Shown here piece after piece: positions 25,101 to 39,496 of a DNA stretch of 64,000 nt. The number at the start of each line of letters is the position of its first letter. The first letter of the stretch is position 1. The notes under the pieces were generated by a model. It saw nothing but the letters and a program-made list of their open reading frames with translations. It had not been told where the DNA came from and ran no database searches. The translations under genes were made by a program, and so were the position numbers. The stretch is from Brachyhypopomus gauderio (taxonomy: Eukaryota > Chordata > Actinopteri > Gymnotiformes > Hypopomidae), in the NCBI RefSeq assembly GCF_052324685.1, contig NC_135218.1, forward strand, positions 22,899,851 to 22,963,850. Reading direction: 5' to 3'.

Positions 25101-26231
25101 TTGAGATTCTCTCCACCAATCACAAGGCTAGCTTGCAGTCCTTAGAGGCGGAGCTCTCTGAGAAACACAAGGCGGAGCTCGAGACTCTCTCCGCCAATCA
25201 CAAGGCAAACTTGCAGTCCTTGGAGGCGGAGCTTGCTAAGAAACACAAGGCGGAGCTCGAGATTCTCTCCACCAATCACAAGGCTAGCTTGCAGTCCTTG
25301 GAGGCGGAGCTCTCTGAGAAACACAAGGCGGAGCTCGAGATTCTTTCCGCCAATCACAAGGCAAGCTTGCAGTCCTTGGAGGCGGAGCTCGCTGAGAAAC
25401 ACAAGGCGGAGCTCGATAAACTGCAGGTGGTCCTTGAGGAGACCAATCTGGCGCAGCTGGAGGCCCAGGAGGCGGAGCTTGTGGCCCGTCACAAACGGGA
25501 GACGGAGGAGCTGGAGACCAGGATGTTGTGCAACATGGACACGCTGGAGAGCACGTACCTGCAGGAGGTCCAGGTGGCCCAGGAGGAGAAGGAGGAGGCG
25601 CTGGAGGAGCAGTGCAGACATCATGCCAAAGAGCTGGAGAGGGTGAGGGGGGAGGAGCTAGCGCTCAGAGAGCAGCTACAGAGGGACATGGCTCAGGTGC
25701 ACATGGACAAGTTCAGCGCCATGGCAACTGAACTTGGCCACGCCCACCAGGTGAGTGGAGAGAAGACTCTGTGGAGAAGTGTTCAGTGTGATTGGATCGC
25801 TGAAGGTTGAGGTGGGGGTTGAAGAGTCAGGAAGGGCCCTGTGTGAGCGAGCGTCCGTGTCTGCCCCTCCCCTTTATCACCTGCGTGTGACGTCAGCGTT
25901 TGTGCGAGTCATAATCCCGCCTCCCCTGAGAACTAGAGCTGTGCTTTTGTTGTTCCAGTCTTAATCGTTGCTCCGTCATTGTGTGGCTGGTATGCTTGGC
26001 TTGGCCTGTTCTTGTCTCTGCTGTCATGGTAGTGTTGTGTTGTGTTGTGTTGTGTTGTGTTGTGTTGTGTTGTGTTGCTCAGAATGGCTGTTTCTTGGAC
26101 AAATGCTCTTCATTCTTACACTTAGTCAACACACAGGTGTATTTTTGCAGTATTGTTGTGTGGGCTTTGTTGTTTTGCCTTGAAATTGAGATGGTGTGAA
26201 TTTTGTGTTTCTGGTCAAGTGTCCAGTAATT

Positions 26232-26287
<56 letters not shown>

Positions 26288-28473
26288 GAAGACCTGTCTG
26301 CCGCGCTCTCCTCCCAGAAGGCAGCTCTAGAGGCAGATCATCTCTCTGCACTGGAAACCCTACAGCAACACGTGCTAGAACTGGAGAAGCAGCACAGCGC
26401 CGCCCTGCAGGAGATTACGGACATGACCGCCAAGGAAAAGCAGCACCTACTGCAGCAGCTGGAGGTACGTATGAGATTCCATGACAACCAGGGCTTTTCT
26501 CACCCACAGGTTCTCCACAATAGATCTGCACACGAAAAGTGCCCATTGGTTGGATATAAAACATGATCACGAAAGTGCTGATTGGTTGAATATAAAAGCT
26601 TTTGCTTGATGTGTGACGTCATCACAGGAGCTGAAAGGAGCCTCTGGCAGGGAGATGGAGGCCCTGCGCACGGAGCAACAGGAAGAGGCAGCACAACAGC
26701 GACTTCACTTCCTGGAAGAGGCGGAGCTTCTCAAGTGCCAGTCAGAGGAACAGCTGCAGCAAAAGATTGCATGGATAAAGGTACGTTTATGATTACTTCG
26801 TTGATTAAAGGTGGGAGTATGTTTATGATTACTTCGTTGATTAAAGGTGGGAGTATGTTTATGATTACTTCGTTGTTTAAAGGTGGGAGTATGTTTATGA
26901 TGACATTGATTAAAGGTGGGAGTATGTTTATGATGACGTTGATTAAAGGTGGGAGTATGTTTATGATGACGTTGATTTAAAGGTGGGAGTATGTTTATGA
27001 TGACGTTGATTTAAAGGTGGGAGTATGTTTATGATGACGTTGATTTAAAGGTGGGAGTATGTTTATGATGGCTGTGTTGATTTGTATTTGAGTTGAAGGT
27101 GTGAACCTTTTACTTCATTGTGATATAATAGGTTGAAATAGTTAAACCTACAAAGTGAAATACAGAAATTTTTACCTGTGCAATGTATGACCCTCTGACC
27201 CGTGTCCCTGCGACACGTGACCCTCTGACCCGTGTCCCTGCGACACGTGACCCTCTGACCCGTGTCCCTGCGACACGTGACCCTCTGACCCGTGTCCCTG
27301 CGACACGTGACCCTCTGACCCGTGCCCATGTGACGCGTGACCCTCTGACCCGTGCCACTGCGATGCGTGTCCCTGCGACGCGTGACCCTCTGACGCGTGT
27401 CCCTACGACGCGTGACCCTCTGACCCGTGCCACTGCGATGCGTGACCCTCTGACCCGTGCCCCTGCGACTCGTGACACTCTGACACGTGACCCTGCGACG
27501 TGCGCCCCGTGTTGTAGGAGGAGTGTGAGCAGGAGAAGGCAGCAGCTCTCCAGCACCTGCAGGAGCAACATCAGCAGAGTGAGCTCGGCTACAGAGACAA
27601 GACCAGTGAGCTCACTACACAGCTGCAGCAGCTGGACACCGTGGTGGCACAGGTGTGCACAACACACACACACACACACACACACACACCCCCCCCCCAA
27701 ACACACACATAACACACACACCCCCCCCCCCCCCCCCCCCCCCAAACACACACACACACACATAACACACACACACTCACTCTCTTTCAAACTGCACACT
27801 GTGCATGTCTGTCTTTTACAAGATGAATTCAATATTTTGGACTAAAGAATAAGGGTGTGAAGTTGCATTTGGCAAGTTGGAAATGTAGTTTAAAATATTT
27901 TTGCATAGATTTCATAGAAGGAGCCTCAGTTGTCCCTTCTGGGTTTGTCTGCACAGTCTGTAGTCGAGTTGTTGAGTTTTAACAGTTTTAACAGAAATAC
28001 ACTCTGTGCAGTCTGTTGAATGGGTGAAAAAAGTGTTGTAGGTTGGGCAGAAAAGGCAGGCTGGTGTTGACCTGATCGGAGCCCTGAGTGCACCTGAGAT
28101 CAGCAGGCAGACGGCATGTGTGTTGGGGTTGGTACTGAGATGTTTCTGTTTTGAGCCATACATGCACCTAATGTGTGCAGGCCTCTCCGTTCACAGCTCC
28201 AGACGGGCCTGGGCGACACTCACCCGACTCTGTCTCCTCCGTCATGGCTTTTCTTGGTTTAATGCCGTTATTCAGGTCTGATGTTCAACCTGATGCCCGG
28301 CTTTGACCGGGGTTGTTCTGCCGTCTTTAACGATTTGCTTGCAGGGCAGATTTGGGTTAGTTGGGGGTGGGTATTACTAGACTCTCTGGGAAGCCCAGCC
28401 TCTGGTTGCTGGGGTTATTGTGTTGTGCGGTGGTTGCTGTTAGGTTGGTGTTTTGTGTCAGATATGTGTCATA

Positions 28474-28538
<65 letters not shown>

Positions 28539-28656
28539 TTACATCATGGTTCCTTCGTGTAGACAACTGGAGTCTCATTACATGATAAACAGAAACATTT
28601 AAACCCACGAACCATTGGACACTTTCTCTGGGTTTAGCCAGATTTCATGATTGGCG

Positions 28657-28691
<35 letters not shown>

Positions 28692-31600
28692 CTCTGATGA
28701 TGCGTTTCCTGTGTGTGTTCTGCCTGTCCCAGCTGCGTGCGGAGGTGAGTGGCCTGCAGGGGGAGCTGGAGGGCAAGCGTGCGGAGATGTCCACGCTGGA
28801 GACCCTGCTGCAGCGTCGGGAACGCGAGGGCCAGGAGGGGGCCAACCTGCTCGCCATGCTGCGAGACGACCTCAACGCCGCCGCCCAGCAGAGGTCAGGG
28901 GTCACCGGCCGCCTCCGCAGGGGTCTGGCCAACCACGTCTACTGACCTGGATTTGAAGGTGGTTCTTTTTCTCACTACGTCACTTGATCGCTCGTCTGTG
29001 TCCTGCACTCCTTCCTCACAGACGAGACCTTCAGGACTCCCGGGACCGACTGCAGCGGCTCCTCCTCGAGACTCTGCGGGTTACCACGGCGACGGAGGAG
29101 CAGATCGGCCGCCGGCTGGGGGCCTGTTTGTCCGGGGATCACCGTGGCGACCACGCTCCCAATCACGGGACGTGTCTGAGCGGTGGGGGCGGCCCACAGA
29201 CAGGTTTGTGGCGCTCCGCGCTCTGATCGTGCTCCGTGCTGTTGACCAGCAGGTTACGAGCGTGTTTGTCCACTCCTCCCCCAGGGGGGACGGACGGAGG
29301 TGCCGTGGAGGGGGGCGTCGACCGCAGCGCGTTGTCCTCGGCGACAGACGAGGGTCTGGAGGTGTCTGAGCGTCTGTGTGAGAGTTTGCTGATGGGCCCG
29401 GACGGCGAGCTGGACCCCGGCCGGGAGGACCTGGTGCTGGACGCCTGCGGCCGTCTCCGCGACGCCGTGGACAAGCTGCTGGAGCTGGTCTCCCATTCCA
29501 CGCAGCAGGTAGCTCCGCCCACCCCAACCTCCCCCTGTGCTCGCCGTGGTAACTCGCCTAGTAACCGTCGCTCGGTTTCTCTGGCCTCCTTGCAGCTGGA
29601 GCAGATGCAGGTTCTGCAGGCGGTGCTGGATGAGCGCTTCAGCGAGGGTGGAGAAGCCCAGAGCGCCCTGCTACACCACCACGCCCACCTGATGGAGCAG
29701 CTGCAGCAGGAGGCCAACCAGAAGAGCCAGCTGCAGCTGGAGCTGCACAAGGCTGAGGGTGAGACACACACACACACACACACACACACACATCCTTCTT
29801 CCACGTGAAGGGTACGCTGTGCGCGTCTGTGCTGCCGCTCCTTTTACCTGTTTCTTTTTGCTTAATTTCTTTATTTATTTATTTTGTGATCATTAAACCA
29901 CCTCAGTGTCCTGCTCTGTACTCTTGCATCTCTGGATTAAACTAGGATTGCTCTTGGTGGATCTATTCTGAGTTGCGTGAACTCACTGAAATTACTGCAA
30001 CTACCCACTTTGCTTAGCCGGCAGCTTTGTGTTTACCTGTGAGCTCTCTGTGTGCCGTCATCAGTCCCCTGTGATTCGACATGCATGAGTGAGTTTTCCC
30101 ATCTCTATGTTTATTGTTTCTTACCAGTCTGTGATCGGTGATACTTATCGCTGATTGTCAGCATGTGGTTCTGGTCAGTAACATGGGCTAACGCAGCGTA
30201 TGCATTAGCTTTTCCGCTATTGCCATTGTGGCTACGATGTTGGTCTCAGTGCTAACAGTTCTGGTTGTTATGCTGGTCTCGAGTGCTGCCGAGGATTTCC
30301 AGTGAGTTTACTCCCTGAGTGAACTTTACAATCTTCGTTTTCCATCATGACTTGACTCCACTACGTACGGCATGTGTCTCTCCGCTGGTATCGCCCATCG
30401 GCCTCGTTACATTCACTGTGGATCCAGACATTGCTCTCTAGTGCATCGATCCTCTGTCTCCAGCATTCCTGTAGTCTTCAGCTCTGTTAGTCTCCCCAAG
30501 CTCGACGCGGAGTGGACCCTCGAGCCCTGAGAGAGGTCCCGCGGTCCCAGGTTTTTCCTACTACTCTCCGCCCTTCATCTGTCCATCCTCGCCTGCTCAA
30601 ACTGGGTCTGTTCAACTGTCGTTCCATGACTGACAAAGCTCATTGGTCAGCATCGCCTCGATTTCCTCCTGCTGACTGAAACCTGGCAGTTACCGCATGA
30701 TTACTACTATTTAAATGCTGCCCCACCTGGGTTTAAACATCTCTCTGCCCCCAGACTGTGTGGTTGTGGCGCAGTCATATTTAATAGCACATATACTTTC
30801 AGTGAAATTACAATTCAGGAAACGGTTCACTGTGAATGCATGGTAGTTAAAACATCTGGTTTCAACTCATCTGTATTTTTGTTAGTTTACCGTCCCTAAC
30901 AGCTCGGTGTCTGACTTCTTCAAGAACTTTGTGAAGTTCTTTCTACACTCAGTCCTGTATCAAATTCTCTGGTTACCCTTGGAGACTTCAACATCCATAT
31001 TGACTCTGTCTCATCTGGTTCTCTTGGCTTCTCATCACTGTTGAGCTATTTTGAGTTGCAACAGCTTTTTGATTTTCCTACCAATACACATGGTCATATC
31101 TTGGGTTTAATTTTTTCCACTCCTGGTATTATTACCAATGTGGTGGGTCATGACACGAGGGTATCTGACAATCTGTGTTCTTCTCTCCCCTAGAATCATC
31201 TCCTTTTCCCATCATTCCCTCTATTCTCAATCTTGACACTGCCCTATCTGTCTACCATCACTCCCTTTCTGACACTCTGAACTCCTTAGCACCTGTGATA
31301 ACTCGATATGTTCCCTCCACCTATGTATCAACCTGGTTTACACCTGACCTATGTGTTCTAAAGACTACAGGCAGGCGTCTTGAGCGGCTATATAAGAAAA
31401 CTGGTTTGCCTGTTCATCACCAGGCTTATATTTACCACTTCACCAAACATCACCAAGACATCTGCCATCACTCCGGTTATCAAAAAACAGAATCTTGACA
31501 CTACTGTTCTAAATAATTATCGCCCAATATCTATTATCTACCATTTCTCTAAAAGATCCTTGGGAACGCGTGGTGGCCTCCCAACAACTTCTGTACATGT

Positions 31601-33974
31601 CTTCCAATAATCTTTGATATTTTCCAGTCTGGTTTTCGTGCTCGGGACAGCACTGAGACCGCTCTTGTTTGTGTTAAATGACCTTCTCTCCTCTGGTAAT
31701 GGCTATGCTTCTCTTCTTTTACTCTTTGATCTCACTGCTGCCTTTGATGCAGTCAATCATGCAATACTGCTCTCACGGGTCTGTTATCTTGGGTTTTCTG
31801 GTACCGTTATTTCTTGGTTCACTTCGTACCTTTTGGATAGACGTCAGTCCATACGCTTGGGTAATTGTAAATCAGATTTAGCTCAGGGTGTTCCTCAGGG
31901 CTCGGTGCTAGGACCACTGCTCTTTACCATTTATATTCTGCCACTCTGTGAGTTGTTACGACAGTATGGATTAAAATACCATCTCTATGCTAATGACACT
32001 CGGCTTTATCTCAGCTTTAAACCTCATGCCCCTTTCCCACCCCCATCCATGACTAAATGTATCTTTGAACTCAACCTGTGGCTGCATGCTAATTTTCTTT
32101 TATTAAATGCCCATTAGACTGAGTTTCTTATTATTGGTACTAAGTCTGTGGCCCTTTCCCTTGCCAATGCATTGTTTACTGTTGCTGGTATGCCGGTCAA
32201 CTCATCCCCTGTTGCACGTAATCTTGGGGTTCTGTTTGATCCGTCTCTTTCATTTGAACCTCAGATATGTTCACTCACTAATGCAGCCTTCCTCCAACTC
32301 CGCAATATCTCCCACCTTCATTCATTTCTGTCTCTTAAATCTGCTGAAACCTTGGTTCACGCTCCCATCACTTCCAAACTAGATTACAGCAACTCTCCCT
32401 CTATGGTCTCCCCTCTAAGTCTCTTCGGTCCCTTCAGACTCTTCAGTCCCCTCGTGTTCTGACCCAGTCAAGGAAGTACGACCAGCGTCTTCATTGGCTT
32501 CCGATAAATCTCCAGTATCCAGTACAAAATTCTAGTACTTTTAAAGCACTCTCTGGTTTGGCTCCCATATATCTGGCTAATCTTTTGCTTCGGTCATCTG
32601 ACTCTGGACTCTTAGTTGTTCCCAGATTCAAGTTGTGCACCATGGGTGGTCGGTCTTTTAGTGTGGCGGCTCTGACCCTCTGGAACTCTCTTCCCCTCTC
32701 CCTCCATCTCTTACCATCTCTTAAAACATTCAAAGCTCAACTAAAGACCCATATATTTAATCAACATTTTCTCACAACTTCCTCAACTTAGGTCTGTTCT
32801 ATGGGATTTCTGTTTTTCTATCTATTGTGTTTTTGTCCATTTTGTTCTTGTCTGTTCTTTTTTGTATTTCTCTGTAAAGCGTCCTTGGGTACTTTGAAAG
32901 GTGCTAAATAAGTGGAAATGTAGTATTATTATTATTATTATTATTATTCTCCCCAGGGCTGATGGAGGGCTACGTGGCGGAGAAGGCCGTCCTGGAGGAG
33001 GTGGTGCAGCAGAAGGAGGTGCAGGAGCAGCGTCTGGCGGAGGAGTTGGAGGACACGCGGGCCCGTCTGCAGCAGCTGGAGGAGGAGCACGTCCTCCTGC
33101 AGCGTCAGAGGGACGCCCTGTCTGCAGGCCTCGGGGACACCGAGAAGGGTGAGGGGCGTGGCTTACACCACGTGGGGCGTGGCTTACACCAGCACTCCAA
33201 CCTGCTTCTGTGGCTCACGGCTGCACAAATTATGGGTGTGTTTTTAATAAAATCAAATGAAAGGTAGTTGAATCAAGGCCAGACTGAGTTTTAAGAGAAG
33301 AGCGTTCCTGGGTGTAAGGAGGCTCTGGTAGGGCTTTGATGCTCAGTGTGTCCCCTGTAGGTCGCCCTGCTGTAGGAGAGCAGAGAGGTTCGTCATCTCT
33401 GTCCATGATGTGAACGTGCATCTGGTTTTTTTAATCTCTGAAAACTAACTTTCTTCTTTTACTGTTGTGTGTTGATTTGCTTTGCTGTGCTATAATGCTG
33501 GTTCGATTGTGCGGTGTTGAGCCTGCTTGTGTACTGTTTTGAGCCTGTGTGTGTGTGTGTGTGCGCTCTGTTGCTGTCTAAACCTCTTTAAAATATTGAG
33601 TATGGAGCTTTATTATCCTTGTTTGTGCATTCATGAATGCGCAAGCTGAGATCTGCTGCTTGTGTGTGTGTGTGTGTGTCCTGCGTTCTACCTCTGGTTG
33701 TGGAGTCTCACCTCTCTCTCTCTCTATCAGCCCTGTTGGATGAGGCGGAGCGTCTGGGGCGTGAGCGCGTGGACGTCCAGCGGCAGGCGGAGAAGGACCG
33801 GGGCGGTCTGGTGGCGCGGCTACACCTGCTGGAGCTGGGGGTGGAGGAGGCGGAGGGCCGGGCACAGCAGCTACAGGATCAACACCGCACACACACCGAT
33901 GACCTGCAGCAGCACATCGCTGCCCTGGAGAAACAGCTCAAACACCACCGCCAGTTCATAGATGTGAGGGGTGT

Positions 33975-34025
<51 letters not shown>

Positions 34026-35250
34026 AGTGCTGATACAAGCAGGCCACATGACCTGCTCTACTGGTTCAGGAGGTGTTGGCCCTCCAAAGCCCCACCCCGG
34101 TGGTGTGGCCTTCCAAAGCGCCACCCCTGTTTAAGCGCTCCTGGTGGACCAGGGCCGTGACGTCTCTGTGCGTGTGGTGTTGCAGGAGCAGGCGGTGGAG
34201 AGGGAGCACGAGCGAGACGAGTTTCAGCAGGAGATCAACAACCTGGAGGCCCAGCTGAAGCTGCCCGCCAAAGGTCACGGAGCAGGAGACGGCAGGGGTC
34301 AAAGGGTACGCACCGGTCTCCCCACAGTGAGGGACAGCCCTTGATGGCCTTAATTAAAACGTGTGGTTGTGTGTTTGTTGGTCGTTGTTGATGTTTGCTG
34401 TGTCTGTTTATCCCTTCAATAAACACTGAAGATTGAGGACTTGGTACTTCAGGTATGTGTCTCGGCCGCTGAGCTGCTAGGCTCCTCGCTGGTTCTGCAT
34501 GGCCTAGATGTGACGTGGGAGATGGTTGCCTTGATCCTGCATGTTGCTGCCCTGCCTTCTCTTACCGCTCCTAGTTTTATCTCCACGATGATAACTGGAG
34601 CCCTTGTGTAGTCCCATGTTGATCTCTGCAGCGCACCGTATTGTAGTATCAGAGTAGGCTGTGCTTCATCTGCATGCTACTGTTGAACTGCTTCACCTCA
34701 TTGGCTACTGCAGTAGAACTGCTTCACCTCATTGGCTACCGCAGTAGAACGGCTTCACCTCATTGGCTACCGCAGTAGAACGGTGGGGTCGATTGGCCAG
34801 TTGGCTCTGTGTGACCGGCGGTGTTTCTCCTCACACAGGTGGAGAGCCTCCAAGCCCTGGTGAAGGACCGGGCGGAGGACTACAACGTCCTCCTGATGGC
34901 CAAGGAGCAGTGTCAACGCGAGGTACGGGAGCGCGATGAGGAGATCGACAAGCTGGCGTCCCGCACACGCGAGCTGGAGCAGGCCCTGCTGAGTAGCGCC
35001 GAGGCTGGCCGGGCCGTCCTGCAGCTGGAGCAGGACCTGCAGAGGACCCGCAAGAGTCTGCAGGACCTGGAGCAGGTCAGCACCAGCTACAGCCTCAGAG
35101 ACACCTTTATAAATGTCCTGCTTCACACACTTACACTCTCGCTGTCTCTCTGTCTCTCTCTCTCTGTCTCTCTCTCTCTCTCTCTCTCGCTGTCTCTCTC
35201 TCTCTCTCTCGCTGTCTCGCTGTCTCTCTCTCTCTCTCTCTCTCTCGCTG

Positions 35251-35283
<33 letters not shown>

Positions 35284-38200
35284 AGGATAAGGAGTCCCTC
35301 CAACAGCAGCTCTACTCCAGTAAACTGCAGATGTCTGCTCTACAGTCCAAGCTGGACGAGACACGGCACCGCATCCCTGCCACGACCTCTGACCCCAGCC
35401 TCTTCCAGCAGCTGCAGGACCTCCAGCAGGACCTTCAGGACAGAGAACAGCAGGTCTGGGCAAAGCAGCCCTAAAACTCTGTAGCACCATCTAGTGGTGG
35501 TGCCGGGTGCTTGAATAAACTCCCACTTGTCATTTCAGTAAGTCCAGTATTTTATTAAAGTGGTAAATGTTACGTTGTGTGTGTGTGTGTGTGTGTAGGT
35601 GGAGGCGCTGCTGGAGCGGGTGGAGGTGCTACAGAAGGCCCTGGCGGTGAAGGAGGAGGACGTCAGACAGCTCACGCTGCAGATGGAGCTCAGCAGCAGA
35701 GACAGCAGAGCCAGTGAAGAACACCTGAAGCAGCAGGTCACACAGCTGCAAGTACGTGTGTGTGTGTGTGTGTGTGTGTGTACGTCTGGGTGTGTGTACG
35801 GGCAGCTCTTTATCTTCAGTCTTGGTTGCGCTGTGCTCTGACTGTCCTGATTGGTCTGTAGGAGACTGTGAGCTCCCTGCACAGACGTGAGGAGACCCGG
35901 GCGGCCCAGACGTTGCTGCACCTCCCCGCAGCTCTGCTGGAGGAGAAGAACCTGGAGATCGACCACCTCAACCAGCAGATCATCGACCTCCAGCAGGAGC
36001 TTCTCGCCACCACGGAGAACAAGGTGCACCTGTCGTCCCAGGCCCCTCATCTGCATATTCAAATGAGTAGATTTGTGTATCTACTCGTCACTGAAGTTTT
36101 CTGGTCCTGATTCATAACAATCCTGGTCTGTTCAGATTGCTAGTCATGCTAATCTAAGTATTTAAATACTGTATTTTGTGGCTAGTGAACTGATCACTGT
36201 TGGTTGGCGTCTGTGTTGATCCTGGTCTGTGTTGGTCCTGGTCTGTGTTGGTCCTGGTTTTCTCCGTGTGTGTTGATCCTGGTCTGTGTTGGTCCTGGTC
36301 TCCTCCGTCTGTGTTGATCCTGGTCTTCTCCGTCTGTGTTGATCCTGGTCTTCTCCGTGTGTGTTGGTCCTGGTCTGTGTTGGTCCTGGTCTGTGTTGGT
36401 CCTGGTCTCCTCCGTCTGTGTTGATCCTGGTCTTCTCCGTCTGTGTTGATCCTGGTCTTCTCCGTGTGTGTTGATCCTGGTCTGTGTTGATCCTGGTCTG
36501 TGTTGGTCCTGGTCTCCTCCGTCTGTGTTGATCCCAGTCTGATCCTGGTCTGCTCCGTCAGGTGGTGGAGGAGACTCAAGCGGAGGTGGAGGAGCTGCGC
36601 ACGGAGGTGGAGCGTCTCCGCGGTGACCAGGAGCGCCTGCGCCAGTCCAGAGAGGAGGAGGTGGAGCATCTTCACGAGGTCATCCAGAAGCTGCAGGAGG
36701 AGCTGGAGCCCGAGCGCCACGAGGTCAGCGACCCGGGAGCGGACAGCCCTGACCCGGACCTCGCCTGGTCCCCGCGGGCCCAGCACCAGGAGAGCCTGTG
36801 TCAGGAGCTGAGCAGCCAGACGCTGCAGGCGGCCCGGGCCAGGCTGCGGGAGGTCCAGGCCCAGCTGGAGCGCTCGGCGGAGGAGAAGGAGGCCCTGCAG
36901 ACGCTGCTCCTCTCTCAGGAGGAGCAGTACCAGCGGCAGGTGGAGGTGCTGGCCCGCAGCCTGGCGGAGGACAGGGCGAGGCTGGCCCCGCTGCAGCGGG
37001 AGGTGGAGGAGACGAGGGGACGGCTAGTGGAGAGGGAGGTGGAGCTGGAGGAGCTACGGGCCCGCGTACGCGAGCTGGAGGGTGGAGAGGAGGCTCTGCG
37101 CTCCGCCCTGACCGACGCGGAGGTCCGGCTGAGGAGGGAGGTGGAGGGGAAGGAGGAGGCGCTGGAGCGAGTCCGCCAGGAGGTGCGGAGGGAGGCGGAG
37201 GAGAGGGAGAGGGTGGAGGGGGAGTGTGTGGAGCTGCAGAGGCAGGCGGAGGAGTACGGGAGCGCCGTGGTGGAGCTGAGGGAGCGGGTGGCCCTGCTGG
37301 AGCAGGAGGTGCAGCAGGGCCGGGCGGAGGTGGCCGCTCTGGAGACGGACAGGAAGGAGCTGGACACACACAGGGAGGCTCTGAGAAAACACCAGGGAAC
37401 ACTCCAACAGGAAATAGAGAAGCTGAAACAGGAAGTGACTTCAAAGGCCGATCAGATACAGGAACTGAATGCACAGCTGGAGGAGAGGGTGACCAGACAG
37501 GAGGAAGAACATAAAGACGTTCTGGTGAGGTTCTGGTGATGTTTCCACACTCCACTCTTCACTCTGTGTGTGTCCTGCTTTTGTATGTTGTCAGATTACA
37601 CGTGTGTCTGATTTAAGACTCAACTTTGCTGAAAGAGCCAAAGGTTGTTTCTTGGTAAAAGAATGTATCTGCTTACATTACTAGCTTTAGCCACTTTTTT
37701 GTGTGTGTGAGTTTGTGTGTGTGTGTTGTTTAGATCCATCATTGTAAAAGTATGATATGATGACCAAAGCTCTGGACTCTGAATGAATGATTTTGCCCTT
37801 TGTCTTTTAAGGGCGGAGGGCAGTGTGGTAATAATCTGGCAGTATGCCTGGGATTATCTTTAGCTGCAGGACCTTGGGGTAATCCGTCACAGATTCAGCT
37901 GTGCGCACCCTGGAGTCCCGCTCAGAACGAGACCCTTGGAGTGGGCGTGGTTAGTCCCGCTCAGAACAACACACACTCCGTGGTTAGATCAGCTGAGTCC
38001 ACACGAAATTTACTTGCACAGGAAGTGAAATGAGAAAGAGGAAGCGGTTTCAACTCTGTTGGCTGTGCAGGCTACGCTAACTGGTGTGGAGAACCTTCAG
38101 AGCCTGTTCTGTTCCCTCGCTGGTCTTCCTGAGCGAGCAGCTGGTGGTTTGAACCTTCTGACCACCTCTGGCTTTTCCGTACGTGTTGGAGTGTCTGGGC

Positions 38201-39461
38201 CTCAGCGCCCCCCGCAGAACTTGGGCCTGTAGCTGCCGTTCCATAGTTGACACTTTTAACACCAGAGCGCTGGGCTGATATAGCCGTGCCATTTGATTGG
38301 TCCCTGCGAAATGTCGCTCTAGTGTGGAAGGCGTGCACGGCACATGTTTCACAATTATATGGAAAACAAGTTCTCTAAATGCATCGTAGTATTAAGATCA
38401 TCTCAAATGAGTGTTGAGCGTAATCTCGTGTGCGTGTGTGTGTGTGCGTGTGTGTGTGTGTGTGTGTGTCTCAGACGTGTGCGGAGGAGACTCTCGCCAA
38501 GGCCGAGACCGCTCTGCGGGAGAGGGAGGAGCACTTGGTTCTTCTGAGGGCGGAGCATGATTCGCTGAGGGCGGAGCTAGCCGCTGTGAAGGAGGGGCTC
38601 AGCACCAGTACAGAGAGGGCGGATAAGCTACAGGAGGAGGGGCAGGTGAGTGGCTGGATGGGGTTGTACCTGGACACAAAGTTTTGATTAAGTCGTCGGA
38701 GTTAATTAAGGAGCCCACGTAATCAATTAATCCGGTTTGCGCTCTCCAACCCAGACGAAGGACCGGGCCTTGGCCGACCTGGAGGTGCACAACCAGCACC
38801 TCCGAGCCGAGCTGCGCGGCCTGCAGGAAGACCTGGCCCTGCAGGAGGAGGAGCTGGCCTACCAGCAGAGGGAGCTGGAGGAGCTGCGACGGCGCCACGA
38901 CCACCCCGAGGCCAAGCAGCAGCCCAGCTTCCTGGAGGGCTTTTCCCACGACGCCTCCCTGTCCTCCCCGGAGGCGCTGCGGAGGCTGGACTGCAGCGAG
39001 GAGCGTCTCTCACGCCTCCACGCCTCGCGCCTGTCCGAGCTGAGCGCCCTGGAGCTGCCCGCCAAGCCCTCGCCGGCGGACCCGCAGGGTGGGCGGAGCC
39101 TACCGCGCCGGCCGCCGGCCCCGCCCCCCGACACGGACCCGCCCAGCACGTGTTCGCCCTCGTTCTCCCCGCGCTCGCTCTCCGTCTCGGAGAACCTGTC
39201 CGCTCTCGACTCGCTGGACGCACACAAGGTGAGGACCGTGTCCAGGGAGCCATCTGGGACGTGACCCACGATGCACTGCAGTAGTGAGTGGTCAACACGT
39301 ACGAGGCGAACTACATTAACATGCGAATACTGATGCCTTGATTCTGTCGTAGGTGAGAGAGATGGAGAATCTGGACGGGACACCATCTCACTCTCCCCTG
39401 TGCTCCACCTCCCCTGTGTCTGTGCCTGAGTGGGCCAGCGACGGATACGGCAGCAGTGAGT

Positions 39462-39496
<35 letters not shown>

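Noticed and set aside
27185-27510. CRISPR-like regular repeat arrays (also at 52250, 54200 and 60231)
   Set aside because: Head-to-tail minisatellites without unique spacers, in a vertebrate genome.
36725-37555. Long proline-rich minus-strand frame opposite pcnt exon 35
   Set aside because: Antisense of GC-rich Glu/Leu/Gln codons. The plus-strand frame is the conserved one.
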